A DNA stretch of 64,000 bases from Micromonospora arborensis (GTDB lineage: Bacteria > Actinomycetota > Actinomycetes > Mycobacteriales > Micromonosporaceae): NCBI RefSeq assembly GCF_003205615.1, contig NZ_PYBV01000027.1, positions 66,678 to 130,677 on the forward strand, given 5' to 3'. The notes below the pieces were generated by a model. It was not told the DNA's origin. It saw only the letters and a program-made list of their open reading frames with translations, and did not search any database. Positions within the stretch are counted from its first letter, which is position 1; every line of letters begins with the position of its first letter. Shown here piece by piece: positions 8,968 through 16,689 of this stretch. The position numbers and the translations under genes were made by a program.

Positions 8968-9630
8968 TCAACGTGGATAGACCCCGTACGCGCGCCAGCC
9001 CCGGTCCGGAAACCCGGCGGCCTCGGCGACCCGGGCCGAGGCGTGATTGTCCCGCTCGTGCAGGTAGGTGGGCACCGCTCCCTCGTCGAGCACCCGCCGC
9101 GCCGCCTGTGCCACCAGCCGGCGGGCAAGGCCGCGGCCCCGAGCGGCCGGCGCGGTCCCCACCGCCAACTCCTGCCCGTACGCGTCGTGCCGTTTTATCC
9201 CGGCACCGGCCAGGTAGGTGCCGTCCGGGGCACGGACCACCAACACCGGCCGGTCGAAGAGCCGCAACCAGGGCGGCAACCCGGGAGCCGTCGACTCGGT
9301 CCACTCCCCCACGTCCGGCAGCGGCGCGGGTGCCCGGCTCCACCGGAAGAGGCCGTCGTGCACACACCAGTCGGGCAGCCCGACCGCCTCGGGGAGCGCG
9401 GCGAGCAGCCGGTCCGGTGTACTCCGGACCAGCGAGCGGATCGCCGCCACCCGCTCCGGCGCCACGGAGAGCACTGCGCTCTGCCCGGCCTGCACGGCGA
9501 CCGCGGGGCGCAGCCTGCCGTCCCAGGCCGGTTCCGCCCGCCGTTGCGAGGCGACCACGTGCAGCCCCGGCCCGGCCGGCCACTGGCCGAGCCAGGTGGC
9601 CAGGTGCAGGTGGAGCCGCCGATCGAGCAT
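8968..9630 (-). CDS. GNAT-family N-acetyltransferase
   Basis: 220 residues. The C-terminal half has the GNAT fold signature: an acetyl-CoA loop of the type xxxRGRGLARRLV and the later NxxSxRVAEAAGF helix. The N-terminal half resembles a degenerate first GNAT domain. Substrate unknown. The ATG at 9630 is preceded by GGGGAGG at ideal spacing, which rejects the longer reading frame beginning at 9738. Confidence 0.77.
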   Translation of the reverse strand: MLDRRLHLHLATWLGQWPAGPGLHVVASQRRAEPAWDGRLRPAVAVQAGQSAVLSVAPERVAAIRSLVRSTPDRLLAALPEAVGLPDWCVHDGLFRWSRAPAPLPDVGEWTESTAPGLPPWLRLFDRPVLVVRAPDGTYLAGAGIKRHDAYGQELAVGTAPAARGRGLARRLVAQAARRVLDEGAVPTYLHERDNHASARVAEAAGFPDRGWRAYGVYPR

Positions 9631-9793
9631 GTCCACCTCCCCCTCGCCGTGCCTGTCGTGGATCACCGTACGCCGGGCAGGCGGCCCGGGCGGACGATCC
9701 CTCAGGGCTGAGCGAGGTTCGGGAACGAGGCACACCAATCGACCGTCATATGTATTTCCCTACCCGTACAACTTTGTTTGGGACGGTAAAAGC

Positions 9794-9991
9794 ATGCCGA
9801 TTCAGCCGAACCACCATTACCAGCAGGACCCCGAGCGACTCTGGCAGGCGGCGGAGACCGCCGGAGGCCTCCCACCTCAGCCGCGCTACCGGAACCCCCG
9901 GGCCGTCGGCGGCGCCGACATCCTGTCGTGGGCCAGGCTGAACAGGCTGTCCGCCGGCAGTTCCAGTAGGCACCGTCTGAACACCCACTGA
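9794..9991 (+). CDS. Small hypothetical protein
   Basis: 65 residues, polar, starting MPIQPNHHYQQDPERLW. Third codon positions are G/C rich as in real genes of the window, and an AT-rich patch (9745-9775) lies upstream. No domain is recognised and no strong ribosome binding site is visible, so this is tentative. Confidence 0.35.
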   Translation: MPIQPNHHYQQDPERLWQAAETAGGLPPQPRYRNPRAVGGADILSWARLNRLSAGSSSRHRLNTH

Positions 9992-10038
9992 CACACCAGC
10001 TCGCCGGTGGATGTGGTGTCTTGGTGGAACGTCACGCC

Positions 10039-10290
10039 ATGACTCGCATCACCGTGGACGTGAACGACGAGTGGCTGGACGCCGCGAGGGACGTGCTCGG
10101 CACCGACACCAAGGTGGCCACCATCAATGCCGCACTGCACTCGTTCGCCGTACGTCGGCAGGCCCGCGAGATCGTTGCCGCGTTCGACCAGGTGGAGATC
10201 TCAACAACGCGTAGGGCAGCCTGTGAAGCTCACGCGCTCGGCGACACACCGGGGAGGTCCAGCGGCGGCTTTCGCACACCTGTCGGGTAA
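10039..10290 (+). CDS. VapB-type antitoxin, orphan and probably truncated
   Basis: The first 55 residues match the VapB antitoxin pattern (ITVDVNDEWL, LGTDTKVATINAALHSFAVRRQ), a ribbon-helix-helix DNA-binding domain. After that the sequence turns into low-quality Arg/Ser/Gly-rich residues instead of the usual toxin-binding tail, suggesting a frameshift or 3' deletion. No VapC PIN-domain toxin follows. GTG at 10021 in the same frame is an alternative start. It may be a leftover of a toxin-antitoxin pair. Confidence 0.55.
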   Translation: MTRITVDVNDEWLDAARDVLGTDTKVATINAALHSFAVRRQAREIVAAFDQVEISTTRRAACEAHALGDTPGRSSGGFRTPVG

Positions 10291-10337
10291 TTTCTTGTGG
10301 TCCGGCATCCCGGCCTACGACAGGAGAAGCTCCGCGC

Positions 10338-10856
10338 ATGGGCAAGAAGACGATCCACGTCTCCGACTTCACCGGCACGGTTCTGCAGCAGGACGACGAG
10401 GTGGTCCGCGTCGTCGTGTTGGAGCACCCGGACCTGGTCGCCGGGCCCGTGCAGTTGGACGCCACCCCGGGCGAGGTGGAGAACATCGATGACGCCGCCC
10501 TCGACGTCGCGGTGGTGGAGATCCACGACCGGCACGGCGGCGGCGAGCCCCGCCGGGTGGTGTTGACCGCCAGCGAGTTCGACGCGATGGCCACCGACGT
10601 GCCGATGGCGCAACTGCTGAAGACGGCCGAGCGGGTCCGCCCGCCCAAGGCCCGCAAGAGCGCCGAGAAGATCGACTACGGCACGCTGGAGCACGCTGGC
10701 AAGCCGCACCGGGGCCGGGTCACCGAGGAGGAGGCCCGACTGGTGCGCGAGCAGCTCGACGACGTCAACAAGCGGCTCGCCGACGCGGGCGTACGCCAGA
10801 TCGACCCTGCCGATCCGGAGCACGCCCTGCGGTACGGCTTTCCCGACGTTTCCTGA
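10338..10856 (+). CDS. Conserved hypothetical protein
   Basis: 172 residues, hydrophilic, no signal or membrane segment. It begins MGKKTIHVSDFTGTVL and has a charged Lys/Arg/Glu-rich second half (PPKARKSAEKIDYG; EEEARLVREQLDDVNKRL) likely to be helical. I do not recognise a named family. Convergent with the Clp-N gene, four bases apart. Confidence 0.6.
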   Translation: MGKKTIHVSDFTGTVLQQDDEVVRVVVLEHPDLVAGPVQLDATPGEVENIDDAALDVAVVEIHDRHGGGEPRRVVLTASEFDAMATDVPMAQLLKTAERVRPPKARKSAEKIDYGTLEHAGKPHRGRVTEEEARLVREQLDDVNKRLADAGVRQIDPADPEHALRYGFPDVS

Positions 10857-10860
10857 CCGA

Positions 10861-11610
10861 CTACCCGACGTCGCCATCCGTCGCGGCGGCGCTGACTGCC
10901 GCGGCGAGGGCGGCGGACAGGTCAGCCTCGACCGCCGCCTTGTTCAGGCCGAGGTTGGTGAGCACGCCGGCGCCGTCCTCCTGCTCCAGCAGGGCGAGCA
11001 GGATGTGCTCGGTGCCGATGTAGTTGTGCCCGAGGCGCAGCGCCTCCCGGAAGGTCAGCTCCAACGCCTTCTTGCCGCGCGCGTCGTAGGGGATGAGGTC
11101 CGGGACCTGCTCGGCGCGTGGCGGAAGGACGGCACCGACCGCCTCCCGAACCGCCTCTCCAGTGGCGCCCCGACCGGCCATCACCCTGGCCGCCAGCCCC
11201 TCCGGTTCGGCCAGCAGGCCCAGCACCAGGTGCTCGGGGCCGATCTCGATGTTCCCGCTGGCCCGAGCCTCCTCCTGCGAGGCCACCACCACGTTGCGGG
11301 CGCGGGGGGTGAACCGACCGAAGCCGGCGTTCGGGTCGAGCGCCGCGGCGTCGGTCGCCTTCGGCACGAAGCGCTTCTGGGCGGCCTGCTTGGTGACCCC
11401 CATGCTGCGGCCGATGTCGGTCCAGGAAGCGCCTGAGCGTCGGGCCTGGTCGACGAAGTGCCCGATCAGGTGATCGGCGACCTCGCCGAGGTGATCGGCG
11501 GCGATGACCGCGTCGGTGAGTTGGTCGAGCGCGTCGGTGTGCGCCGTCTTGATCGCCTGGATCAGGTCGTCGAGCTTGACGGTGTTGCTGATCTGGAGAG
11601 GATCTGTCAT
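10861..11610 (-). CDS. Clp N-domain protein with N-terminal helix-turn-helix
   Basis: 249 residues. Residues about 1-85 carry a helix-turn-helix-like stretch (SWTDIGRSMGVTKQAAQKRF), and residues about 95-240 contain two Clp-N repeats (FTPRARNVVVASQEEA and LELTFREALRLGHNYIGTEHILLALL). There is no AAA ATPase domain, so this is not ClpC itself. Family members act as regulators or adaptors of Clp-type proteolysis; DNA binding is inferred from the helix-turn-helix. The ATG is only six bases from a -10 hexamer and has no ribosome binding site, so the mRNA appears leaderless. Confidence 0.75.
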   Translation of the reverse strand: MTDPLQISNTVKLDDLIQAIKTAHTDALDQLTDAVIAADHLGEVADHLIGHFVDQARRSGASWTDIGRSMGVTKQAAQKRFVPKATDAAALDPNAGFGRFTPRARNVVVASQEEARASGNIEIGPEHLVLGLLAEPEGLAARVMAGRGATGEAVREAVGAVLPPRAEQVPDLIPYDARGKKALELTFREALRLGHNYIGTEHILLALLEQEDGAGVLTNLGLNKAAVEADLSAALAAAVSAAATDGDVG

Positions 11611-11611
11611 G

Positions 11612-11658
11612 CGTCAACCATAGGTTGACGAAGAGCAGCCGTCAACCACAAGTTGACG
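11612..11658 (-). promoter_or_regulatory. Leaderless promoter overlapped by two operators
   Basis: On the minus strand, TTGACG (11645-11640), a 17-nt spacer and TATGGT (11622-11617) form a near-consensus promoter, with the Clp-N gene ATG six bases after the -10. Two palindromes lie on it: CGTCAACCATAGGTTGACG (11612-11630, perfect 8+3+8) over the -10, and CGTCAACCACAAGTTGACG (11640-11658) over the -35. Centres are 28 nt apart. Binding by the downstream helix-turn-helix protein is likely but not shown. Confidence 0.7.
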
Positions 11659-11845
11659 AACGCCCCGAGCCGCAGATACCGCAACGTGCCGGCCATTCAG
11701 ACCCGGTAGGGTCTTATGTCCGCCTTTGGATGCACCGTTGCGAGACGTCGTACGCCTCCTCGCCCTGCTCGGCCTTGACCCGTGATCGTGATCGACACGA
11801 GGTCGCCGACGTGGGGGTGTCACGCGCCGTGGATACCCCCACATC

Positions 11846-11947
11846 GGCGATCTGGAGTGGATCACCGACCGGATCATCGGCATCGAGGTGGTGGCCGACC
11901 CGGCGCAGCTCGCAACCCTCGACCTGTCCGTGGGAGAGCGACGGTAG
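11846..11947 (+). pseudogene. C-terminal remnant, possibly of a sigma factor or SnoaL-like protein
   Basis: A short frame reads GDLEWITDRIIGIEVVADP and continues through LATLDLSVGERR to a stop. This pattern (IxxIEVVADPxxLxxLDL) is typical of the last residues of SnoaL-containing ECF sigma factors. No start or upstream domain is present in the same frame, so it looks like a gene relic. The rest of 11659-11845 shows nothing recognisable. Confidence 0.35.
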
Positions 11948-11949
11948 GG

Positions 11950-12963
11950 CTACCCGGCCCGGGCGTACTCGGGTAGGCGGCGAGCGACCGCCGCCGGCGA
12001 GGGCATCCCGTCGATCTCCTCGGCGATCGCCCGGGCCGCGTCGCGGTGTGCCGCCCCGTGCCGTGGCAGCAGCCGTCGCGTGCGCTCGGCGACCGCGTCC
12101 GCGTTCACCTCGTCGGGGAGCAGCCCCAGGGCGGCGCCGACGGCGCTGACCGCCTCGGCGTTGGCGAACTGGTCGGCGCCCTGCGGCAGCATCAGCTGCG
12201 GTACGCCGACCGCGAGCGCGCCGAGGGTGGTGCCGCTCCCGCCGTGGTGCACCACCACGTCCACGTGCGGCAGCAGCTCCGCCTGCGGCACCAGAGAATG
12301 CACGCTGACGTTGCCGGGCACCTCGCCAAGCTGCTCCTTAGGCACGCGGCCCGCCGCGACCACCACCTGGGCGTCCAACGTCGCCAAGCCGGCGATGGCC
12401 GTGTTGAGTAGCTCCGGCGTACCGAACGCGGTGCCGAGGGTCAGATAGACCAACGGTCGGGACGTACGGCGGCTCGCCCATACCGGCAGCGGGGACGGTG
12501 CCGAGAACGGCACCGGTCGCAACTCGATCCGACGTTCGGTGGCGAGGAAGTCCCGGTCCTGGAGGGAGGGCGGGCAGATGTCGACGTGCGGCCGGCCGGC
12601 TGCCTCGGCGTTCCCAGTGGGCAGTTCGAGGCCGATGCCGTCGGGGAACATCCGGCCGAACCCGTGCCAGAGGCCCGGGATGCCGGCCCGACGAGCGGCG
12701 ACGGCCGCCCCCGGCAGCCCCCACTCGTGCACCACCAGGTCGGGGCGGAGCCGCGCCAACTCCGGTTCGAGATCCTCGGCGTACACCTCGTAGAAGGCGT
12801 CGCCGGGTCGGAACGGCCGCAGGCCGTTCGCGGCGAGCGGAGCGTGCACGGCCGGACCGGCGGCGAAGTGGACGTCATGACCGGCGTCCCGGGCGGCCAT
12901 CGCCAGCGGGATCAGCGGATAGGTGTGACCGACGGAGGCAAGACTGGCGAACAGCACACGCAT
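11950..12963 (-). CDS. UGT-type glycosyltransferase
   Basis: GT-B fold glycosyltransferase of 337 residues. The N-terminus FASLASVGHTYPLIPLA is the acceptor-domain start typical of macrolide and natural-product UGTs, and the donor-binding motif HHGGSGTTLGALAVGVPQL (about residue 240) is intact. Start ATG at 12963; the extra 37 residues upstream are not protein-like. There are no deoxysugar genes near it. It lies about 12 kb from the thiopeptide cluster and there is no evidence that it acts there, although glycosylated Micromonospora thiopeptides are known. Confidence 0.82.
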   Translation of the reverse strand: MRVLFASLASVGHTYPLIPLAMAARDAGHDVHFAAGPAVHAPLAANGLRPFRPGDAFYEVYAEDLEPELARLRPDLVVHEWGLPGAAVAARRAGIPGLWHGFGRMFPDGIGLELPTGNAEAAGRPHVDICPPSLQDRDFLATERRIELRPVPFSAPSPLPVWASRRTSRPLVYLTLGTAFGTPELLNTAIAGLATLDAQVVVAAGRVPKEQLGEVPGNVSVHSLVPQAELLPHVDVVVHHGGSGTTLGALAVGVPQLMLPQGADQFANAEAVSAVGAALGLLPDEVNADAVAERTRRLLPRHGAAHRDAARAIAEEIDGMPSPAAVARRLPEYARAG

Positions 12964-13072
12964 GGGGCCGGACCCTATCTGCCGCACCGTCGGTCCGGTC
13001 GCGCCCGGTGTTCGGTGTCGCGTATACGGTGGGCTCCGGTTCAGGCGCGGTTCACCGACGGGAAGGGCGGTC

Positions 13073-13912
13073 ATGCGTCTTCACGTGGGATGCGCGATGT
13101 GGACGCACAGGTCGTGGCAGGGTCACCTGCTGCCGGCCGCGGAGCGCCTGCGGCACTACGCCAGTTGGTGCGACGCCGTGGAGGGGAACACGACGTTCTA
13201 CGCGACCCCGGCCCGGGACACCGTGGCGTCGTGGGCCGCCCAGACGGACCCCGATTTCCGGTTTGTCGTCAAACTTCCCAAGGTCATCACGCACGAGCGT
13301 CGGCTCACCAACGTCAGCGAGCCAATGCGCGCCTTCCTGGACGCGATCGAGCCGCTCGGCCCACGCGCACACGCCCTCTGGATCCAACTACCCGGCTCGT
13401 TCGGCCCCGCCGACATCCCGGCCCTGAGCCGGTTCCTGAATCAACTCCCGCAGTCCCACCGGTACGCGGTGGAGGTCCGCCACCAGGCGTTCTTCACCGA
13501 TTCCAGTGCGGCCCGGCTGCTTGAGGCGACCCTCGCCGACGCGTCGGCCGAGTGGATCCCCTTCGACACCACCGCCTTCTTCGCCAGCCCACCGACCAGC
13601 GACGCGGAGCGGGACGCCTGGACCAAGAAGCCGCGCGTGCCGCTCCGGTCACGCGCGCTGACCGACCGGCCGATCGTGCGCTACCTCGGCCGCGACGACT
13701 CGGCGCGCACCACCGAGGGGTGGCAGCGCTGGATCGACAGCATCGTGGCCTGGCTACGCGAGGGACGCTCGCCGACGATGTTCATCCACACCCCGGACAA
13801 CGCCGAGGCGCCCGTGCTCGCCCGCCGGTTCCACGACGAGGTACGGGCACGCGTACCCGAGCTCGACGCGCTGCCCGAACCGATACCGGTCGAGCCCCTG
13901 ACGCTGTTCTGA
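13073..13912 (+). CDS. DUF72 family protein
   Basis: 279 residues with the DUF72 TIM-barrel pattern: VGCAMWTHRSW at the N-terminus, WCDAVEGNTTFYATP, FVVKLPKVITHE, and a VEVRHQAFF strand. Family members are widespread and of unknown enzymatic role. The ATG at 13073 is preceded by AAGGGCGG. Nine bases separate its stop from the convergent GH15 gene. Confidence 0.83.
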   Translation: MRLHVGCAMWTHRSWQGHLLPAAERLRHYASWCDAVEGNTTFYATPARDTVASWAAQTDPDFRFVVKLPKVITHERRLTNVSEPMRAFLDAIEPLGPRAHALWIQLPGSFGPADIPALSRFLNQLPQSHRYAVEVRHQAFFTDSSAARLLEATLADASAEWIPFDTTAFFASPPTSDAERDAWTKKPRVPLRSRALTDRPIVRYLGRDDSARTTEGWQRWIDSIVAWLREGRSPTMFIHTPDNAEAPVLARRFHDEVRARVPELDALPEPIPVEPLTLF

Positions 13913-13921
13913 CCCGGGCGG

Positions 13922-15757
13922 TCAGCGCTGCTCGTCGTTGAGCAGGTCGTCGAGGTGGGCCGCCGTGCTGATCAGCGAGAGGTGGCTGAACGCCTGCGGG
14001 AAGTTGCCGATCTGCTCACCGGTCGGGGCGATCTCCTCGGAGTAGCGGCCAAGTGGGCTGCTGTAGGTCAGCATCTTCTCGAAGGTCAACCGCGCGTCGT
14101 CGATCCGGCCGGCCAGGGCGAGTGCCTGTACGTACCAGAAGGTGCACATGTTGAAGGTGCCCTCGGTGCCGGCGAGGCCGTCCGGCGAGGCGTTCGGGTC
14201 GTAGCGGTAGACCAGGCTGTCGCAGACCAGCTCGGCGTCCATCGCCCGTAGCGTCGACTCCCACATCGGGTCGGTCGGCGAGATGAAGCCGACGCCGGGC
14301 ATCGCGAGCAGCGAGGCGTCCAGGATGTCGGATCGGTAGTGCTGCACGAAGGCGCGGCGCCCGGAGTGGAAACCCCGCTCCATGACCTGCTCGTAGATGG
14401 CGTTACGTTCGGTGGTCCAGCGGACGGTGTCGCCGGGGCGCCCGCGGCGCTGCGCGAGGCGGATCGCACGGTCGAGCGCCACCCAGGACATCATCCGCCC
14501 GTAGGTGAAGTCCTGCCGACCGGACCGGGTCTCCCAGATGCCGTCCTCGGGTTGGTTCCAGTGCTCGCAGAGCCAGTCCATCAACCGTGCCGTCTTCCGC
14601 CACCCCTCGTACGGCGCGATCAGCCCGTGCCGGTCGGCGAGTTCCAGCGAGTTGAGCGCCTCGCCGTAGATGTCGAGCTGCAGTTGGCCCGCCGCGCCGT
14701 TGCCGATTCGCACCGGGGCCGAGCCGCGGTATCCCTCCAGGTGGCCCAGTACCTCCTCGGGGAGGTCCGGTGAGCCGTCGATCCGGTACATGACCTGCAG
14801 GGGTACGTCGTCGTCCCGGGCGTCACGGATGCGCGCGTCGAGCCAGAGCAGATACTTCTCGGCCTCGCTGGTGAAGCCCAGGCGGAGAAGCGCGTGCACG
14901 GAGAAGGACGCGTCTCGGACCCAGGTGTAGCGGTAGTCCCAGTTCCGCTGCCCGCCGATCTGCTCCGGTAGCCCCGTGGTGGGTGCCGCGATCAGGGCCC
15001 CGGTCGGCGCGTACGTCATCAGCTTGAGCGTCATCGCCGACCGCTCGACCATCTCCCTCCAGCGGCCCCGGTACTGGGAACCGCCCACCCACCGCCGCCA
15101 GTTGTCGCGGGTCTGCGCGAGCAGCTCACATGCCTCCTCGGTGCTGAGCGCTCGGGGTGCGTGCGGGCAGGCCGTCTCCAGGACCACACCGCCGATGTCG
15201 CCGGCGTGCAGCGTGAATTGCGCGGACACGCCCTCCTCGTCGCGTCGGATGCTCCCCGCGTCCACCAACCGATCCGCGTTCTTCAGGGAGGTGAGGGTGA
15301 GGCTCAGAGTTCGGCTCCGGAAGACGTCACCCTCGGGGTGCACCTCCAGCTCGTACGGGTCGCGTCCGTAGTTGAACCGGGGCTGGCAGTCGAAGCGGAA
15401 CCGCATGCTTCCGCGCATCATCCGGACCAGCCGGATCAGCCGATGCTGGTCGGTGGCACGCGCACCGGTGACGGGCATGAAGTCCAGCAGCTCCCCCACG
15501 CCGTCGGCGCTGTGGAAGCGGGTGATGAGGATCGGCGTTCCCGGCAGGTAGAGCTGCTTGCTGGCGTATTCGATGCCGTCGGGCGAGAGCTGGAAGTGGC
15601 CGCCCCTGCGGTGGTCCAGCAGCGCGGCGAAGACGCTCGGCGAGTCGAACCGGGGCGCGCAGAACCAGTCGACCGTGCCGTTCGCGCTGATCAGCGCCGC
15701 GGTTTGCAGATCACCGATCAGACCGTGCTCCTCCACCGCCGGGTAGGTCGCCTCCAC
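13922..15757 (-). CDS. Glycoside hydrolase family 15 (glucoamylase/trehalase-like)
   Basis: 611 residues, cytoplasmic, with the actinobacterial GH15 layout: an N-terminal beta domain starting IGDLQTAALISANGTVDWFCAPRFDSP and a C-terminal alpha/alpha barrel. Motifs include NWDYRYTWVRDASF, containing the general acid region, and GIWETRSG. Members hydrolyse alpha-glucans or trehalose; several actinobacterial ones are trehalases. Sequence alone does not decide the substrate. Confidence 0.87.
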   Translation of the reverse strand: MEATYPAVEEHGLIGDLQTAALISANGTVDWFCAPRFDSPSVFAALLDHRRGGHFQLSPDGIEYASKQLYLPGTPILITRFHSADGVGELLDFMPVTGARATDQHRLIRLVRMMRGSMRFRFDCQPRFNYGRDPYELEVHPEGDVFRSRTLSLTLTSLKNADRLVDAGSIRRDEEGVSAQFTLHAGDIGGVVLETACPHAPRALSTEEACELLAQTRDNWRRWVGGSQYRGRWREMVERSAMTLKLMTYAPTGALIAAPTTGLPEQIGGQRNWDYRYTWVRDASFSVHALLRLGFTSEAEKYLLWLDARIRDARDDDVPLQVMYRIDGSPDLPEEVLGHLEGYRGSAPVRIGNGAAGQLQLDIYGEALNSLELADRHGLIAPYEGWRKTARLMDWLCEHWNQPEDGIWETRSGRQDFTYGRMMSWVALDRAIRLAQRRGRPGDTVRWTTERNAIYEQVMERGFHSGRRAFVQHYRSDILDASLLAMPGVGFISPTDPMWESTLRAMDAELVCDSLVYRYDPNASPDGLAGTEGTFNMCTFWYVQALALAGRIDDARLTFEKMLTYSSPLGRYSEEIAPTGEQIGNFPQAFSHLSLISTAAHLDDLLNDEQR

Positions 15758-15887
15758 GCTGTCTCCCGCCGTTCGTCGTAGCGACGACGGCGGGTACCCG
15801 GAAATCGCCGTGGTAGTCGGCTCGGCCGTGTTCCGGTTCGGGACGGGGCTCGCGCTGTCCGTCCGTCCCGTCCCGACGCCGTCGACT

Positions 15888-16082
15888 CAGATGGCGGAAG
15901 CTCGTCCAGTGCCCGGCGGGGTAGGTGAGGAGCGTGCCCGCACCCGTCTCCTGCCCGGAGCAGTCCGGGGTCCGGTAGAAGAAGACGTCCTGGAAGCCGC
16001 TCCATCCGACGTGGCTGTCGGCGGTCGGGGGCAGTGGCGTGCAGGCGCCGGTCGGTGCCGGGAAGTTCGCGACCGTGTGGTG
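15888..16082 (-). pseudogene. Remnant of a small secreted protein
   Basis: In the 420-nt gap between the GH15 and VOC genes, one minus-strand frame reads VANFPAPTGACTPLP, then WSGFQDVFFYRTPDCSG and YPAGHWTSFRHL, a pattern like the beta-crystallin-type small secreted proteins of actinomycetes (two Cys, aromatic strands). It has no signal peptide and runs on into Arg-rich junk after residue Leu near 15888, suggesting loss of both ends. The rest of 15758-16179 holds nothing else I can support. Confidence 0.35.
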
Positions 16083-16179
16083 AGGGCCGACTTCTTCGAA
16101 CACACCCGCCATTGCGGAAGCCGACCTTCCACAATCGTCGATAACGTCGGCACCGAACACGCCGACGAGAGGACACCCG

Positions 16180-16605
16180 ATGAGCCTGCGAGGATTTGCC
16201 ACACTCAACATCTGGGCGGACGACGTGGCGGCAGCCACCGCCTGGTATGCGGACTTCCTCGGCGTCGAGGCGTACTTCATGCGCCCGGGGCCCGACGGAC
16301 GCCCGGCCTACACCGAGTTCCGCATCGGCGACTACCAGGCTGAGCTGGGCATCATCGACCGCAAGTTCGCACCGCCCGGTGCCGCGACCGGGCCGGGCGG
16401 CGTGGTCATGCACTGGTACGTCGACGACCTCGACGCCACCGTCGAGCGACTGTTGGCGATGGGTGCCACGGAGTACCAGCCGATCACTCCGCACGGGGAC
16501 GAGGGGTTCATCACCGCAGCGGTCGTCGACCCGTTCGGCAACGTGCTGGGTGTCATGAAGAACCCGCATTACCTCGAAGTCCTCGCATCGCTCAAGGCGA
16601 CCTGA
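16180..16605 (+). CDS. VOC (glyoxalase/bleomycin-resistance) family protein
   Basis: 141 residues with the paired beta-alpha-beta-beta-beta units of the vicinal-oxygen-chelate fold: LNIWADDVAAATAWYADFLGVEA at the N-terminus and VVDPFGNVLGVMKNP near the C-terminus. Probably metal dependent; the substrate is unknown. The start ATG follows GAGAGGA. Confidence 0.82.
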   Translation: MSLRGFATLNIWADDVAAATAWYADFLGVEAYFMRPGPDGRPAYTEFRIGDYQAELGIIDRKFAPPGAATGPGGVVMHWYVDDLDATVERLLAMGATEYQPITPHGDEGFITAAVVDPFGNVLGVMKNPHYLEVLASLKAT

Positions 16606-16633
16606 GGTGGAGGACGATCCCGGCAGAGACGAA

Positions 16634-16675
16634 GCGGGGGCACCCACCGTCGAACTCGACGGCGAGTGCCCCCGC
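16634..16675. terminator. Bidirectional hairpin terminator
   Basis: GCGGGGGCAC (16634-16643) pairs perfectly with GTGCCCCCGC (16666-16675), with an inner CCGTCGA/TCGACGG helix in the loop. It lies between the convergent VOC and M6-type protease genes. Confidence 0.8.
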
Positions 16676-16689
16676 GACCGGGGTACGGG

